Positions 1 to 7,961 of a stretch of DNA of 9,350 bases are shown here, piece after piece. The stretch lies in NCBI GenBank assembly GCA_017458805.1, contig JAFTAC010000531.1, forward strand, positions 1-9,350. The letters are read 5' to 3'. The stretch is from Victivallales bacterium. GTDB taxonomy: Bacteria; Verrucomicrobiota; Lentisphaeria; Oligosphaerales; Oligosphaeraceae. The position numbers were made by a program, and so were the translations under genes. The notes beneath the pieces were generated by a model. It was not told where the DNA came from. It saw nothing but the letters and a program-made list of their open reading frames with translations, and made no database searches. How positions within the stretch are numbered: position 1 is the stretch's first letter; the number at the start of each line of letters is the position of its first letter.

Positions 1-611
1 GGACCGCCTGGGAGGATGGGCAGCGCGCCGTTCGCATGGTGCGTACACAGGCCAAAGAGCACGGCTTTTCGCCTGATAAAATCGGCGTGGTCGGCTGCTC
101 AGCTGGCTCGCACCTGTGCATGCTGCTGGCGCTCTCGTCGCAGACGCCTGCCTACAAGCCGATAGACGAACTGGATGAAGTGCCTTGCAATGTGGCATGG
201 GCCATTCCAATGTGCCCCGCATACGTGCTGACCGATGGTTTGCTGACACCTAACGAGAAGGGCGGCCACGGCGATGATGCCGTCTTGGATGAGGTCTTTG
301 CCTTTGACAGCAATTCCTGCCCCTGCTGTTTTATGCATGGCGGCCTTGACCAGTACTCTCCAATGGGGTCCGTGAAGGCGTATCGCCGTCTGCGCCAGAT
401 GGGCGTTCCCGCCGAGCTTCATCTTGAGGCAAAGGCTGTCCACGGCTTCGCAAACTACGATCGTCTGGATACGCCGCAAATCGCCTTGGACTTTTTAAGA
501 CGCATCGGAGCCATTCCAGCCCATAACTCCCTGGAAGCAGACCTGGCAGCCATCGACAAATGGGAAAAGGACAGACTGGCTGGCTGCCAGGGGGATTTGG
601 ATTTGATTTAG
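1..611 (+). CDS. alpha/beta-hydrolase esterase, acetylxylan/feruloyl esterase-like (5' end missing)
   Basis: The reading frame is open from the first bases (codons in phase with position 3: T-A-W-E-D-G-Q-R-A-V-R) and ends at TAG 609-611. The ATG at position 36 is therefore internal, and the true start lies upstream of the window. Seen directly: a nucleophile elbow G-C-S-A-G with the Ser codon at 99-101, a following H-G-G-L-D segment supplying the Asp (codon 348-350), and H-G-F supplying the His (codon 441-443). The A-W-x-D-x-x-R-A-V-R-x-V-R segment before the elbow is typical of the BD-FAE / COG0657 esterases often annotated as acetyl esterase or 'endo-1,4-beta-xylanase B'. Family knowledge: these remove acetyl or feruloyl groups from plant polysaccharides. 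A charged tail of roughly 25 residues after the last helix (D-K-W-E-K-D-R) is an extension beyond the usual fold. The exact substrate cannot be read from sequence. It converges on the lyase locus. Confidence 0.85.
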   Translation, partial: TAWEDGQRAVRMVRTQAKEHGFSPDKIGVVGCSAGSHLCMLLALSSQTPAYKPIDELDEVPCNVAWAIPMCPAYVLTDGLLTPNEKGGHGDDAVLDEVFAFDSNSCPCCFMHGGLDQYSPMGSVKAYRRLRQMGVPAELHLEAKAVHGFANYDRLDTPQIALDFLRRIGAIPAHNSLEADLAAIDKWEKDRLAGCQGDLDLI

Positions 612-630
612 AGTGCCCGTTCTCTAGCAG

Positions 631-658
631 GTGCGGCGCAGCACACACCCGCAGGTGT
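631..658. other. two small tandem hairpins in the convergent gap
   Basis: GTGC (631-634) pairs with GCAC (641-644) over a 6-base loop. Immediately next, ACACC (645-649) pairs with GGTGT (654-658) over the loop CGCA. They precede the much stronger GC hairpin at 670-690, so the short gap between the two convergent genes is nearly all stem-loop. They may help form a transcription end for both strands; no T-tract follows either of them. Confidence 0.4.
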
Positions 659-669
659 ACTAGGGGGTT

Positions 670-690
670 CGGGGGGCGTAACGCCCCCCG
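670..690 (+). terminator. strong GC hairpin, probable terminator of the esterase gene
   Basis: Nine perfect base pairs, CGGGGGGCG (670-678) with CGCCCCCCG (682-690), close a TAA loop. On the + strand the stem is followed by a mildly T-rich stretch (TCGTTTGTTC, 691-700), so it best fits an intrinsic terminator for the esterase gene ending at 611. On the - strand the lyase frame ends at 714, so its transcript would also enter the stem, but no T-tract follows there. Bidirectional use is possible but less supported. Confidence 0.6.
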
Positions 691-713
691 TCGTTTGTTC
701 GTGCTATGGTTGC

Positions 714-3260
714 CTAGTGTATGGCAGCGACGGCCTGGAGAAGCCAGGTGTCTGCGGGGCGTGCAATGACGCCGATGTAGTTGTGTTTGGTGTAGATGCG
801 TGTCTTGCCCTTGACGGTTTCGACATGTCGGATGGGGTAGGCGCGCTGGAGTTCCGTTTCATCGCGGACGAGAAGCGTCTGGCCAACCCAGGGGCCGTCT
901 GGTATGGCTGTGTCCAGCTCGAACCAGGAGTTGCCCTTTTCATCAACTGAGCCGACAATCTTGCCGCTGTAGGAGGCGGCGTCGAGTGTGAGCTTCATGC
1001 GGCCTGCTGAGAGCTTCGTGCCCTCCAGCATGAAGGCGGTCTTGGGCTTGTCGCCGTTGGAGGCGAGGACTGCCAGACGGGCGTTCGTCTCCAGTTCGGG
1101 GAGCTTCACCTCGTTGCACTCGCTGAAGAGAATCACGTCGGTGCCGCAGACGGTATCGACGTAGGCGACGCATGCGCCGTTCGCCAGTTCTTTGGTGCGT
1201 ATGGATTTGACGAGCGGTTTGTCGGCCTTGTATCCGCAGAAGGCGGTGATGAAGGTATCGAGCTGGTGGCCGATGCGGTGGAGGCGGATGTAGGGGAGGA
1301 GGGCGCCCCTGTCAAGGTTGCGCGTGTTGCGCTGTCCCCAGTCCTGGCTGACCTTCACGGTTTCACCGACGTGTCCAGGCGAGAAGAAGGTGAAGCGGTA
1401 GGAGTCGTCCATCTTCCAGGTCATCGACCACGGGGCCTCGCCGTCGGCTACCTCCTGTGGCGGGAGAGAGGCCTGGGAATCCATATCCAGAAGCATGGTG
1501 ACCTCCTCCCAGGTTCCGTCCAGCTTGGGGGCCTTGAGGATGCGTAGCCCGCGGTATTGGCGCGCGTCTGGTGAGCGGTCATCGTCATACCAGAGGAGGG
1601 CGGATGGATGGAAGGCGGGGGCCTTGGAGCGGATTTTCAGCGTGATTTCATATCTGGTCGATGTTTTGCCGATGAAGGCATCACGCCCCGTGTAGCCATC
1701 GCTGTCGCCGATGACGAAGGCGGTGTTGAAGATGCCTTTTTCATCGGGGGTGGTAACGGTGTACCGCAGGAAGGGGCCTTCCTTGTCGGCCATGGCCTTG
1801 AGGGTGGCCTTGCCGTTGCCGAGGTAGAGGTTATAGCCGTTCTTTGCGCCTTTTTTAAGTTCAGCGGGGATGGGCTTCGCCATGTTCCTGGCACCTTTCG
1901 TGTTGGCCTTGACAATGCGTATGTCCTTGAAGTCCATAGAGGTTATGTCCATGGCGGCGATTTTCACAATGAAGGGGGTGTTCAGAAGAGGCTGCGGTTT
2001 TGCAGAGCCGAATGTGAGGCCCTGGATGGTGGTGTCGTTGTTTGGACCGTGGAAGAGGTAGTCGCGGTAGGTGCCGCCCTTCGCCTTGAACATGTCGAGC
2101 CAGTAGGCTCCGTGGCTTCCATGGGAGACCTGCACCAGGCTGCGCTCGTAGGTGGCTTTCTTGCCATACGCGAATGAACTGGCGCGCATCGCCTTCACAT
2201 GGGGCGAGAGGGCGAAGAAGTGGAAGCTGCCGCCGCGTCCGCGTGTCAGCTGCTCCTTGTCGTCGATGGTGACGAGGTTGTGGGCGAGAGTGCGTGCGGT
2301 CATGTGCTTGTCGGGGTGGTCCCAGAGGTAGCCCAGGTCGCCCAGAAGCTCATGGCCGTCCTTCCAGAGGTAGAGGTTCAGGCTGTCGCTGTGGTGGTGG
2401 CCACCCCAGTTGGATGCGTCGATTAAGGCAATGGCGTCCCGTCCGTATGTGCCCAGGCGGAACATTCCCTGCGCTAGGAAGGGGAAGACCACGTCGTGGC
2501 AGACGAAAGGCTTGGCGTTCTCGTTTCCATCGCGGTTGAAGACTGGTTGCGAGATGGTGTTCGTGTTGTCCGACATGCCGATGTTCTGGGCGTTTTGGAG
2601 GGCATTGCGGTTGAAGATGGCGTACCGCTGAGTGTACTTGGGGTTCTTCCCTGCGATGGCATGCAGGAGGGAGATGTTTTCATCGGTGGGGAATGCCAAT
2701 GCGATGAGCTCCGCATAGTTGCCGTTGAGGGAGGTGGTCTTGTTGGAGTCGGCCACTGGCGGGAAGAAGAGGTTGCCCTGAAGCGTCCAGATGAAGGACT
2801 GCCAGCAGGTGCCGTAGTTGGTGTCGCGGCAGGCGTCGAAGTGGACGAGGCGTTTCGCCCCTTCAGGCGGCGTGTAGCCCTTGGGTTCCGTGTAGTCGCG
2901 GAAGATGTAGGCGAAGGGGAGGATGCCTCCCATCGTCATCAGGCCGTAGCCTGCTGATTCGGAGGTGGCACCGTCGGGCAGGAACCAGTCCTCGACGGTC
3001 TTCATGAAGCCGTCCAGTCCAAAGCGGACCATGTCAGGCATGCCGAGGACCATGCCGACTGCCGCCGCACCAGCGCGGTTGCCGACGGACTTGTTGTTGA
3101 TTTTGGTGTCGCCGCAGGCGAGCAGGGCGGATTCGAGGAGCACGTCCTTCTCGATGAGGAGGCGTTCTTCCTCGGAGTAGAGGGGACGTCCATCGGGGTA
3201 TTTGGCGTTGTAGGTGATGTCGTAGGCGTTGGCGAAGGTGACGGCGGTGCCGCCGTCCAT
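714..3260 (-). CDS. C-terminal part of the heparinase II/III-like lyase (catalytic region)
   Basis: This 848-residue open stretch is in the same frame as the upstream piece. It begins at the first ATG after the internal TAG, with no purine-rich ribosome site before it, so independent initiation is doubtful. Residues about 55-106 continue the helical toroid with N-R (61-62) and D-G-x-x-S-E-S-A-G-Y-G (96-106), resembling the Asn/Arg and E-x2-G-Y positions of heparinase/alginate-lyase toroids. Residues about 286-293 are G-G-H-H-H-S-D-S, followed by L-x-L-x-L-x-x-x-G-x-x-L-L-x-D-L-G-Y and then T-x-A-H-N (324-328): the heparinase II/III core with its conserved His residues. The remaining roughly 500 residues are beta-rich with no motif I recognise. 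The end, A-V-A-A-I-H then TAG at 714-716, looks natural. Specific substrate is unknown. Confidence 0.75.
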   Translation of the reverse strand: MDGGTAVTFANAYDITYNAKYPDGRPLYSEEERLLIEKDVLLESALLACGDTKINNKSVGNRAGAAAVGMVLGMPDMVRFGLDGFMKTVEDWFLPDGATSESAGYGLMTMGGILPFAYIFRDYTEPKGYTPPEGAKRLVHFDACRDTNYGTCWQSFIWTLQGNLFFPPVADSNKTTSLNGNYAELIALAFPTDENISLLHAIAGKNPKYTQRYAIFNRNALQNAQNIGMSDNTNTISQPVFNRDGNENAKPFVCHDVVFPFLAQGMFRLGTYGRDAIALIDASNWGGHHHSDSLNLYLWKDGHELLGDLGYLWDHPDKHMTARTLAHNLVTIDDKEQLTRGRGGSFHFFALSPHVKAMRASSFAYGKKATYERSLVQVSHGSHGAYWLDMFKAKGGTYRDYLFHGPNNDTTIQGLTFGSAKPQPLLNTPFIVKIAAMDITSMDFKDIRIVKANTKGARNMAKPIPAELKKGAKNGYNLYLGNGKATLKAMADKEGPFLRYTVTTPDEKGIFNTAFVIGDSDGYTGRDAFIGKTSTRYEITLKIRSKAPAFHPSALLWYDDDRSPDARQYRGLRILKAPKLDGTWEEVTMLLDMDSQASLPPQEVADGEAPWSMTWKMDDSYRFTFFSPGHVGETVKVSQDWGQRNTRNLDRGALLPYIRLHRIGHQLDTFITAFCGYKADKPLVKSIRTKELANGACVAYVDTVCGTDVILFSECNEVKLPELETNARLAVLASNGDKPKTAFMLEGTKLSAGRMKLTLDAASYSGKIVGSVDEKGNSWFELDTAIPDGPWVGQTLLVRDETELQRAYPIRHVETVKGKTRIYTKHNYIGVIARPADTWLLQAVAAIH

Positions 3261-3365
3261 GCCCTGCGTATGGAAGCGTGAGGCAGACCAGTAGCCTGTC
3301 CAGAGGCTGCGGTCAGGGATGTTGGGCGGTGCGACGATTTCATCGGTGGGGAGGTCGTTGATTTG

Positions 3366-3368
3366 CTA
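3366..3368 (-). other. in-frame amber (TAG) codon inside the lyase gene
   Basis: The codons are CAC-GCC-TGC-TAG-CAA-ATC-AAC. Coding character is unbroken on both sides. One base change would restore CAG (Gln), AAG (Lys) or GAG (Glu). TAG also ends the esterase (609-611) and the lyase itself (714-716), so a general reassignment of TAG in this genome is not supported. The next codon CAA is the first half of the classical leaky context UAG-CAR-YYA, but ATC does not match the second half. Confidence 0.85.
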
Positions 3369-4115
3369 GCAGGCGTGGTGCGGGTCGCAGTCGGCGTATT
3401 CGTTGTAGGTGTAGCCTACGCGCACGAGGTAGTGGGGGAGGACCTCGGCGATTTTGAGCAGGATGCGCTTGATGGTTTCTGCGTGTTCGATTTTGCCGTT
3501 GAGGGCGTATGCGGTGGCGAGGGTGTCGAGCTGCTTGAATACGTAGGCTACCTTGCTGGCGCGGATGATGCTCGACGGGTTGGACATGCTCTGCTTGTAG
3601 CCGAAGCAGGGGAATGGTTCCACATCAATGAAGGTGAAGACCTGGCGCGGGTCCCACTTGCTCTGGACCTTGATGGTCTCTGGGTACTTTTCATTGGGAT
3701 AGACGGTGCCGCAGTGGGGGCAGCGAAGCTCATTTGGCTTTGAGACGCTCCACTGCCAGTTGTTGTTGGGGAGCCAGCGGAGACCCTTGTCACGACAGGC
3801 AGGGCAGGGGGTTGTGCCGCCCGCCGTGGTGACTTCCACCATCATGTCCAGGAACTCCCTGGTCATCTGCTTCACGATTTGGTCTGCGTTCTTGGAAAGG
3901 TTGTCCGCGTACTTTCTTGCCCATTCGTGCGTTTCGATGTTCTTTCGGGCGCGTTGAAGATCCTGTTCCTTGAAGGAGACGCAGGGGTGGACGACCGTTT
4001 TTCGGAAAGCCTTCCATTGTTCAACGCTGGTCGGGTCCCCGTAGGGGATGCGCATTTGGTCTGCAAGAAGTGTGGTCATGGTGAGTGAAATGAAAATGGT
4101 GAGTATGAGTTTCAT
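3366..4115 (-). CDS. N-terminal part of the heparinase II/III-like lyase (signal peptide, toroid start, Cys4 insert)
   Basis: This 249-residue piece ends at the internal TAG. It starts at the ATG at 4113-4115. A hydrophobic signal sequence (L-I-L-T-I-F-I-S-L-T-M) ends near L-L-A-D, predicting export. Residues 104-135 hold C-x2-C-x24-C-x2-C (C104, C107, C132, C135) followed by G-T-V-Y-P-N-E-K-Y-P-E. This zinc-ribbon-like insert in an exported carbohydrate enzyme resembles what I recall from PVC-group heparinase-like proteins. The last stretch, R-V-G-Y-T-Y-N-E-Y-A-D-C-D-P-H-H-A-C, belongs to the helical toroid and stops in mid-domain, so the piece alone has no catalytic core. Only a weak GTGGA lies upstream of the start as a ribosome binding site. 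The gap to the preceding stop codon is 15 bases, so translational coupling and one transcript are likely. Confidence 0.7.
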   Translation of the reverse strand: MKLILTIFISLTMTTLLADQMRIPYGDPTSVEQWKAFRKTVVHPCVSFKEQDLQRARKNIETHEWARKYADNLSKNADQIVKQMTREFLDMMVEVTTAGGTTPCPACRDKGLRWLPNNNWQWSVSKPNELRCPHCGTVYPNEKYPETIKVQSKWDPRQVFTFIDVEPFPCFGYKQSMSNPSSIIRASKVAYVFKQLDTLATAYALNGKIEHAETIKRILLKIAEVLPHYLVRVGYTYNEYADCDPHHAC

Positions 4116-4130
4116 AGTATGGATTCCACA

Positions 4131-7100
4131 TTAGTAGGAGAAGGCCCAGAAAGCCCAGTTTTGCATCGGGGAGACGCTGGGCGGGGCGTTGAGTTTTATG
4201 TAGTTGTTGTTGAGCTGCATAAAGAATGGGCCTGTCTGCGGGGCTGTGCTAGTGCCGATGAGGTTCCAGCCAGGCAGGAGCGGAATGGCGTCGCCACGGA
4301 GGCCGACGAGGGTGGCGTCGGGGCGAAGTGAGCTGATTTGCACGGCAAAGCCCTGGCCAGGTGCAAGCGTCTCTGGTGCAGGTGAGTAGCTGTCACCGTC
4401 CCAGACCCAGAGGGCATCTGCGCCGAGGGCGGGGGCCAGTTTGGCGGTGGTGAGGCCGTAGGGTGAGGCGAGCATCAGCCAGCGGTTTGATTGAGCATCC
4501 TGTGTGCTGTATGAGGCGCCCTCCACCAGGCTGGGCCAGAGCGATGAGAGCTTGACTTGCACCTTGTCCAGAAGAATCGTGATGGCGACGGAGTTGGAGG
4601 CCGCGTTGTCGCCGTCGTAGAGTGTTGCTGTCGCCGTCAGGGAGTCGTAAACGTTTCCAGTTGACTGGAAGCGGATGGGAAACTCTGAAAGGGCGAGCGG
4701 GAAGGTCACTTTGTTGCCCGTTTTATTGAACCAGCTGCCATTTGACGCGGCGAGGCGGAGCTTGAGGAGTGCCTGGTCTTCGGGGTCATCGTCCAGCAGG
4801 GTGAAATCGGTGGCTTGCAGCCATGCGTTTTCCCGTATTTCCTGCGGAGCGGCAATGATTTGCGGTGGGCGGTTTGTGTTCTGGACTTTGACTGTGACCT
4901 CCAGCGAGACGCTTTCCCCTTCGCTGTCGGTGGCGATGATGTTGAATGTTGAGGTTGCGATCGTTCCGCGTGTGGTGACATCGTAGCTTGGCGCAAAATG
5001 AAGTGTGCTGCTGTTGATGGTGACCCATTGCGGTGCGTTTTCAAGCGAGAAGGCCAGTTTTTCCGTGTTGAAGGGAGCAGGGTTCTGCAGGTCGGGGTCG
5101 TCCACGTATGGGGCGTAGTCAGTTCCGTCTATATTATCTCCCTCGTTGATGGTGTAGGTGAGGGCTTGAGAGGGGATGGCGTCGCTCCAAGCAGGCGGGT
5201 TGTTCACGTTGTTGACGGTCAGGGTAATGGTCTGGGGCGAGGAGAGCTCTGTGCCATCCCAGAGGGCGAGCGACAGGGTGGCGCTTCCGCAGAAATAGGG
5301 GCTTTCGGGGCGAATCTTGATGGCATACCACGTGCCGTAGGGGAGAAGCTCTGCATGGAGGGAGGCGTCGGCGACAAGATTCATCGGAATGGCGTCATTC
5401 TTTTCCAAGTCATTGTATGCCAAAGGGAAGAGGATGTCGTCAGGTGATTCGTCTGCAGCCAGTTGCGTGGAGGCAAATTGGGCGGGGGTATTGGCTGCGG
5501 GGGCGAAGGTTGTCAGGTAGAGTTCATTGGTGATGCCGTTGGCCTTGCCTTCGAGGAGGTTCTGGGCGGGGGAGGCAAAGCAGACGCGCGAACCATCTAC
5601 GCTGATGGTCGGAGGGGGGCTTGCCAGGACCAGGCTGGAGGCGTATTGGCCATCATCGGCGAGGGAGGCGACAGTCTCCTGATTGGTAAGGAGGTCGTAG
5701 CGGCACGCCTGCCATATTCCGTTGTGGCGGTGGCGGAATGCGAGGAAGCGTCCATTGGCGGAGATGGCAAAATCATTGGGCGTGAACCCTGGAAGGCCAT
5801 TGAGGGAGAGAGCTTCCGTCGAGCCATCGCGTGCGAGCCATTTGAGAGAGCCATCCTGAAGGACCAGGAAGCGGGTGAGGGAGTGCGGTGCGGCGCATGC
5901 GGTGATATTGTCTGCCAGGGCGGTCAGCGTGCCTGTGGCGGTGTCGCAGAGAGTAAGTGTGTTCCCTGAAAGGAAGGCGGCTGTGAGCCCGTCGTGCGAC
6001 ATCATGGCCTTTGAGAAGCTGTTCTCCTCGGACACGGCGCGCTCCTCGCCATTGATGCAGATGTATGGCACACCTGATTTCAGATAGGCAAGCGTGGATC
6101 CGTCGAATGAGACGGCGTAGTCGCCCGTGTCGAGCCCAGCGGCAATTTCGGGCACATCGTCAGTCGTGATGGAGAAGCTACTGGGTGTAATGGTGTATTT
6201 ATAGAGGCTCTGGTTTCGTGTGAAGAAGAGATGGCGTCCATCGCCTGATAGCTTGATGTTGAGAAGGTTTTCAGCCTCCTCCGCATCTTTTATCAAATGG
6301 GTGATGACGCCGAGGGCGAGGTCCCAGAGGTAGATGACCTTGGTGTTGTAGTGCTGGGTGTCGTCCTTGACCGTGGTGTTGTAGGCGACCAGGCTGCCAG
6401 TTTCGTCCAGGGCGAAAGAGTCGCCGTTGATGAAGCCGCCGCCTTTGCCATTGAGGAAGACCTTTCCAGAGGGGGCGGTGGAGACGTGGTGCAGAGGCTT
6501 TTCATCAATGGGAGATGTCCCCATGTCGATTGCCCACACATTTGCGTTGTTGGCGCTGTTCGCATAGCCGAGGTTTGTGGCTTTCGTGACAAATGCCACG
6601 AAACGTCCGTTAGGGGAGATGGCGGGGGTCATGCATTCGGCATTGGCTTCGGCAACTTGCTCAAGAACCTTTAGCGCGCGGTCGTATCGCCAGATTTGCG
6701 AAATGCCGTTGGAGGTTGTTTGGGCAGTGAAGACGACAAAGCGTCCGTCACAGCTTAGGGCAGGGGAGGCGCATGCGAAGAGCTCTTGCGCTCCTGAACA
6801 CCACTCTGTTCTCCAGATGCCATTTTCCAGTTGTGCCACAATGATTTGCGTTCCATGTGTCTCTATGTATTCGGAGTTTTCCGAAGCGATGTTCAGCAGA
6901 GCGACGTTATTGGTGACAAAGGCGATGGCGGTCTTGCTTTGGGCTGCCGAGAGTTCAGGCGAGGCGTTTTGGCCAGTTGCGTCAGGGATGATTGCGTTGG
7001 CAATCTGTGTCAGAGACTGGGAGACACGGTCGTAGGCGAATACGATGGTGCCTTCCTCTTCGGGAGACGAATCGCTGGACGAGAAGAAAATCTGGCTGCC

Positions 7101-7805
7101 GTCAGGCGAAAGGGCGAAAGGCTGGCCGTCGGTTGCGGGCAGGCCTGGGTCTGGAACGACAGTGAACGTGTCGTCAAGAAGCGTGATTCCACCGTCCTTG
7201 TCGGCGATGGCAAGCAGTGAGCCGTTGCCGCTTATGGCGACGGGGGAGCGATCATCCACGTTGAAAAACTCGCTTGAGAAATCAGACGGGTCATTGGAGC
7301 AGGTGTATTCGTATGTTGGCGCACCATTGCCCCTGCCGTTTTTGCGCAGGGCGAAGAAAAGAGCATTTGCTCCACGAAGCAGTCGGTAGTTGGTCCAGGC
7401 ATACATGTCGATGGTGTTTCCAAACATTTTGCCGATGAGATACCCCATTTCGTCGTAGGAGGGGAAGACGACTTCCGATTTGGGTGTTGTGGCCAGCAGA
7501 CTGGCGGAGTTCACGCCAATCAGGGCTGGAATCCATGAGGAGTCCTCTGGCGATGGTGCAGGGAAGATGAAGGTTACCATGCCGTCGTCACTTACGACCG
7601 GCTGGCTGACAAAGTTCACCTTGTCCCAGCCACTGCCGTATATCAGTGGCTGGCCGTTTGAATCAACGCCCACGAGAACTGGATTGGCCGCAAACAGGTT
7701 AAATGCAGTGACAACTAGCAGCAACAGTAGATAGTTGCAAAGCCGTTGGAAGCTTGATATGGAAAAGATTGTGCTATTCATTGTATGTGCGTTAGATGGA
7801 GACAT
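4131..7805 (-). CDS. large secreted PD40/TolB-like beta-propeller and cadherin-like domain protein
   Basis: A complete 1224-residue protein ending at TAA 4131-4133. The N-terminus has a signal peptide whose core is Y-L-L-L-L-L-V-V-T-A-F, with cleavage likely after A-F-N-L-F-A. Starts at ATG 7805 or ATG 7781 are both possible; the latter gives a more compact signal, and neither has a clear ribosome site. About 12 repeats of the PD40/TolB type follow up to about residue 770, for example A-L-S-P-D-G-S-Q-I-F-F, A-I-S-P-N-G-R-F-V-A-F and A-I-S-A-N-G-R-F-L-A-F, enough for two propellers. About 785-1085 are three cadherin/Ig-like domains joined by V-N-N-V-N-N-P-P and Q-N-T-N-R-P-P, with acidic D-D-P-D/E-D turns that may bind calcium. 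The last 115 residues form a W/G-rich module (W-V-W-D-G-D, G-Q-G-F-A-V, P-G-W-N-L-I-G) seen at the ends of PVC surface proteins. No catalytic motif is visible; a binding or scaffold role beside the lyase is my inference. Confidence 0.85.
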   Translation of the reverse strand: MSPSNAHTMNSTIFSISSFQRLCNYLLLLLVVTAFNLFAANPVLVGVDSNGQPLIYGSGWDKVNFVSQPVVSDDGMVTFIFPAPSPEDSSWIPALIGVNSASLLATTPKSEVVFPSYDEMGYLIGKMFGNTIDMYAWTNYRLLRGANALFFALRKNGRGNGAPTYEYTCSNDPSDFSSEFFNVDDRSPVAISGNGSLLAIADKDGGITLLDDTFTVVPDPGLPATDGQPFALSPDGSQIFFSSSDSSPEEEGTIVFAYDRVSQSLTQIANAIIPDATGQNASPELSAAQSKTAIAFVTNNVALLNIASENSEYIETHGTQIIVAQLENGIWRTEWCSGAQELFACASPALSCDGRFVVFTAQTTSNGISQIWRYDRALKVLEQVAEANAECMTPAISPNGRFVAFVTKATNLGYANSANNANVWAIDMGTSPIDEKPLHHVSTAPSGKVFLNGKGGGFINGDSFALDETGSLVAYNTTVKDDTQHYNTKVIYLWDLALGVITHLIKDAEEAENLLNIKLSGDGRHLFFTRNQSLYKYTITPSSFSITTDDVPEIAAGLDTGDYAVSFDGSTLAYLKSGVPYICINGEERAVSEENSFSKAMMSHDGLTAAFLSGNTLTLCDTATGTLTALADNITACAAPHSLTRFLVLQDGSLKWLARDGSTEALSLNGLPGFTPNDFAISANGRFLAFRHRHNGIWQACRYDLLTNQETVASLADDGQYASSLVLASPPPTISVDGSRVCFASPAQNLLEGKANGITNELYLTTFAPAANTPAQFASTQLAADESPDDILFPLAYNDLEKNDAIPMNLVADASLHAELLPYGTWYAIKIRPESPYFCGSATLSLALWDGTELSSPQTITLTVNNVNNPPAWSDAIPSQALTYTINEGDNIDGTDYAPYVDDPDLQNPAPFNTEKLAFSLENAPQWVTINSSTLHFAPSYDVTTRGTIATSTFNIIATDSEGESVSLEVTVKVQNTNRPPQIIAAPQEIRENAWLQATDFTLLDDDPEDQALLKLRLAASNGSWFNKTGNKVTFPLALSEFPIRFQSTGNVYDSLTATATLYDGDNAASNSVAITILLDKVQVKLSSLWPSLVEGASYSTQDAQSNRWLMLASPYGLTTAKLAPALGADALWVWDGDSYSPAPETLAPGQGFAVQISSLRPDATLVGLRGDAIPLLPGWNLIGTSTAPQTGPFFMQLNNNYIKLNAPPSVSPMQNWAFWAFSY

Positions 7806-7811
7806 ATTAAA

Positions 7812-7819
7812 ACATATTC
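7812..7819. repeat. left 8-bp target-site duplication of the miniature element
   Basis: ACATATTC abuts the left inverted repeat exactly and is repeated, in direct orientation, at 8010-8017 against the right inverted repeat. An exact 8-bp match on both outer flanks is the expected footprint of transposition. Confidence 0.85.
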
Positions 7820-7856
7820 GTAACTATTCAGAAGGGGAAGCGGCGATAGAATCTAG

Positions 7857-7900
7857 CCGTGGGTGGAGCAAAGCCGCATAGCTGCGAGCGAAACCCACGG
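7857..7900. repeat. hairpin inside the miniature element (left module)
   Basis: CCGTGGGT (7857-7864) pairs perfectly with ACCCACGG (7893-7900). Inside the loop a second small stem, CGCA (7875-7878) with TGCG (7883-7886), closes a TAGC loop. The arrangement resembles a REP-type palindrome carried within the element. Confidence 0.6.
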
Positions 7901-7929
7901 GCAGGCGATACCCCAGGTTCCATTGCGCC

Positions 7930-7961
7930 GTGCCGCGAAGCGAAGCGGAGCGGCAAGGCAC
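7930..7961. repeat. hairpin inside the miniature element (right module)
   Basis: GTGCC (7930-7934) pairs with GGCAC (7957-7961), or alternatively GCCGC (7932-7936) pairs with GCGGC (7950-7954). The loop is the purine-rich repeat GAAGCGAAGCGGA. With the left module it makes most of the element's interior foldable. Confidence 0.5.

Larger units (their letters stand above)
714..4115 (-). pseudogene. secreted heparinase II/III-family polysaccharide lyase, interrupted by an in-frame TAG
   Basis: Read from ATG 4113-4115 to the TAG at 714-716, this is one continuous frame of 1133 codons broken only by TAG at 3366-3368 (codon 250). The 35 codons between that TAG and the next ATG (3258-3260) still encode normal protein (Q-I-N-D-L-P-T-D-E, then W-T-G-Y-W-S), so the two halves are one gene. 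Order of parts: signal peptide (about 1-18), alpha-helical toroid with a Cys4 insert (104-135), rest of the toroid (to about residue 540), and the heparinase II/III core with G-G-H-H-H-S-D-S (about 571-578) and T-x-A-H-N (about 609-613), then a C-terminal beta-rich region. Family role: eliminative or hydrolytic cleavage of uronate-containing polysaccharide outside the cytoplasm. It lies 15 bases after the upstream gene on the same strand. Either it is inactivated recently, the TAG is read through, or the base is a sequencing error. Confidence 0.75.

Noticed and set aside
1608..2177. 189-residue open frame opposite the lyase gene
   Set aside because: It is the antisense shadow of G+C-biased lyase codons. 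It has no ribosome site or motif, and the - strand frame carries the recognisable heparinase domain.
3366..3368. Selenocysteine or pyrrolysine insertion at the internal stop
   Set aside because: Selenocysteine uses TGA, not TAG. Pyrrolysine is known mainly in methylamine methyltransferases, and nothing in this lyase or its surroundings points to that machinery.
5463..5969. 168-residue open frame opposite the propeller gene
   Set aside because: Glycine- and valine-rich low-complexity translation typical of an antisense shadow; the opposite strand encodes clear PD40 repeats.
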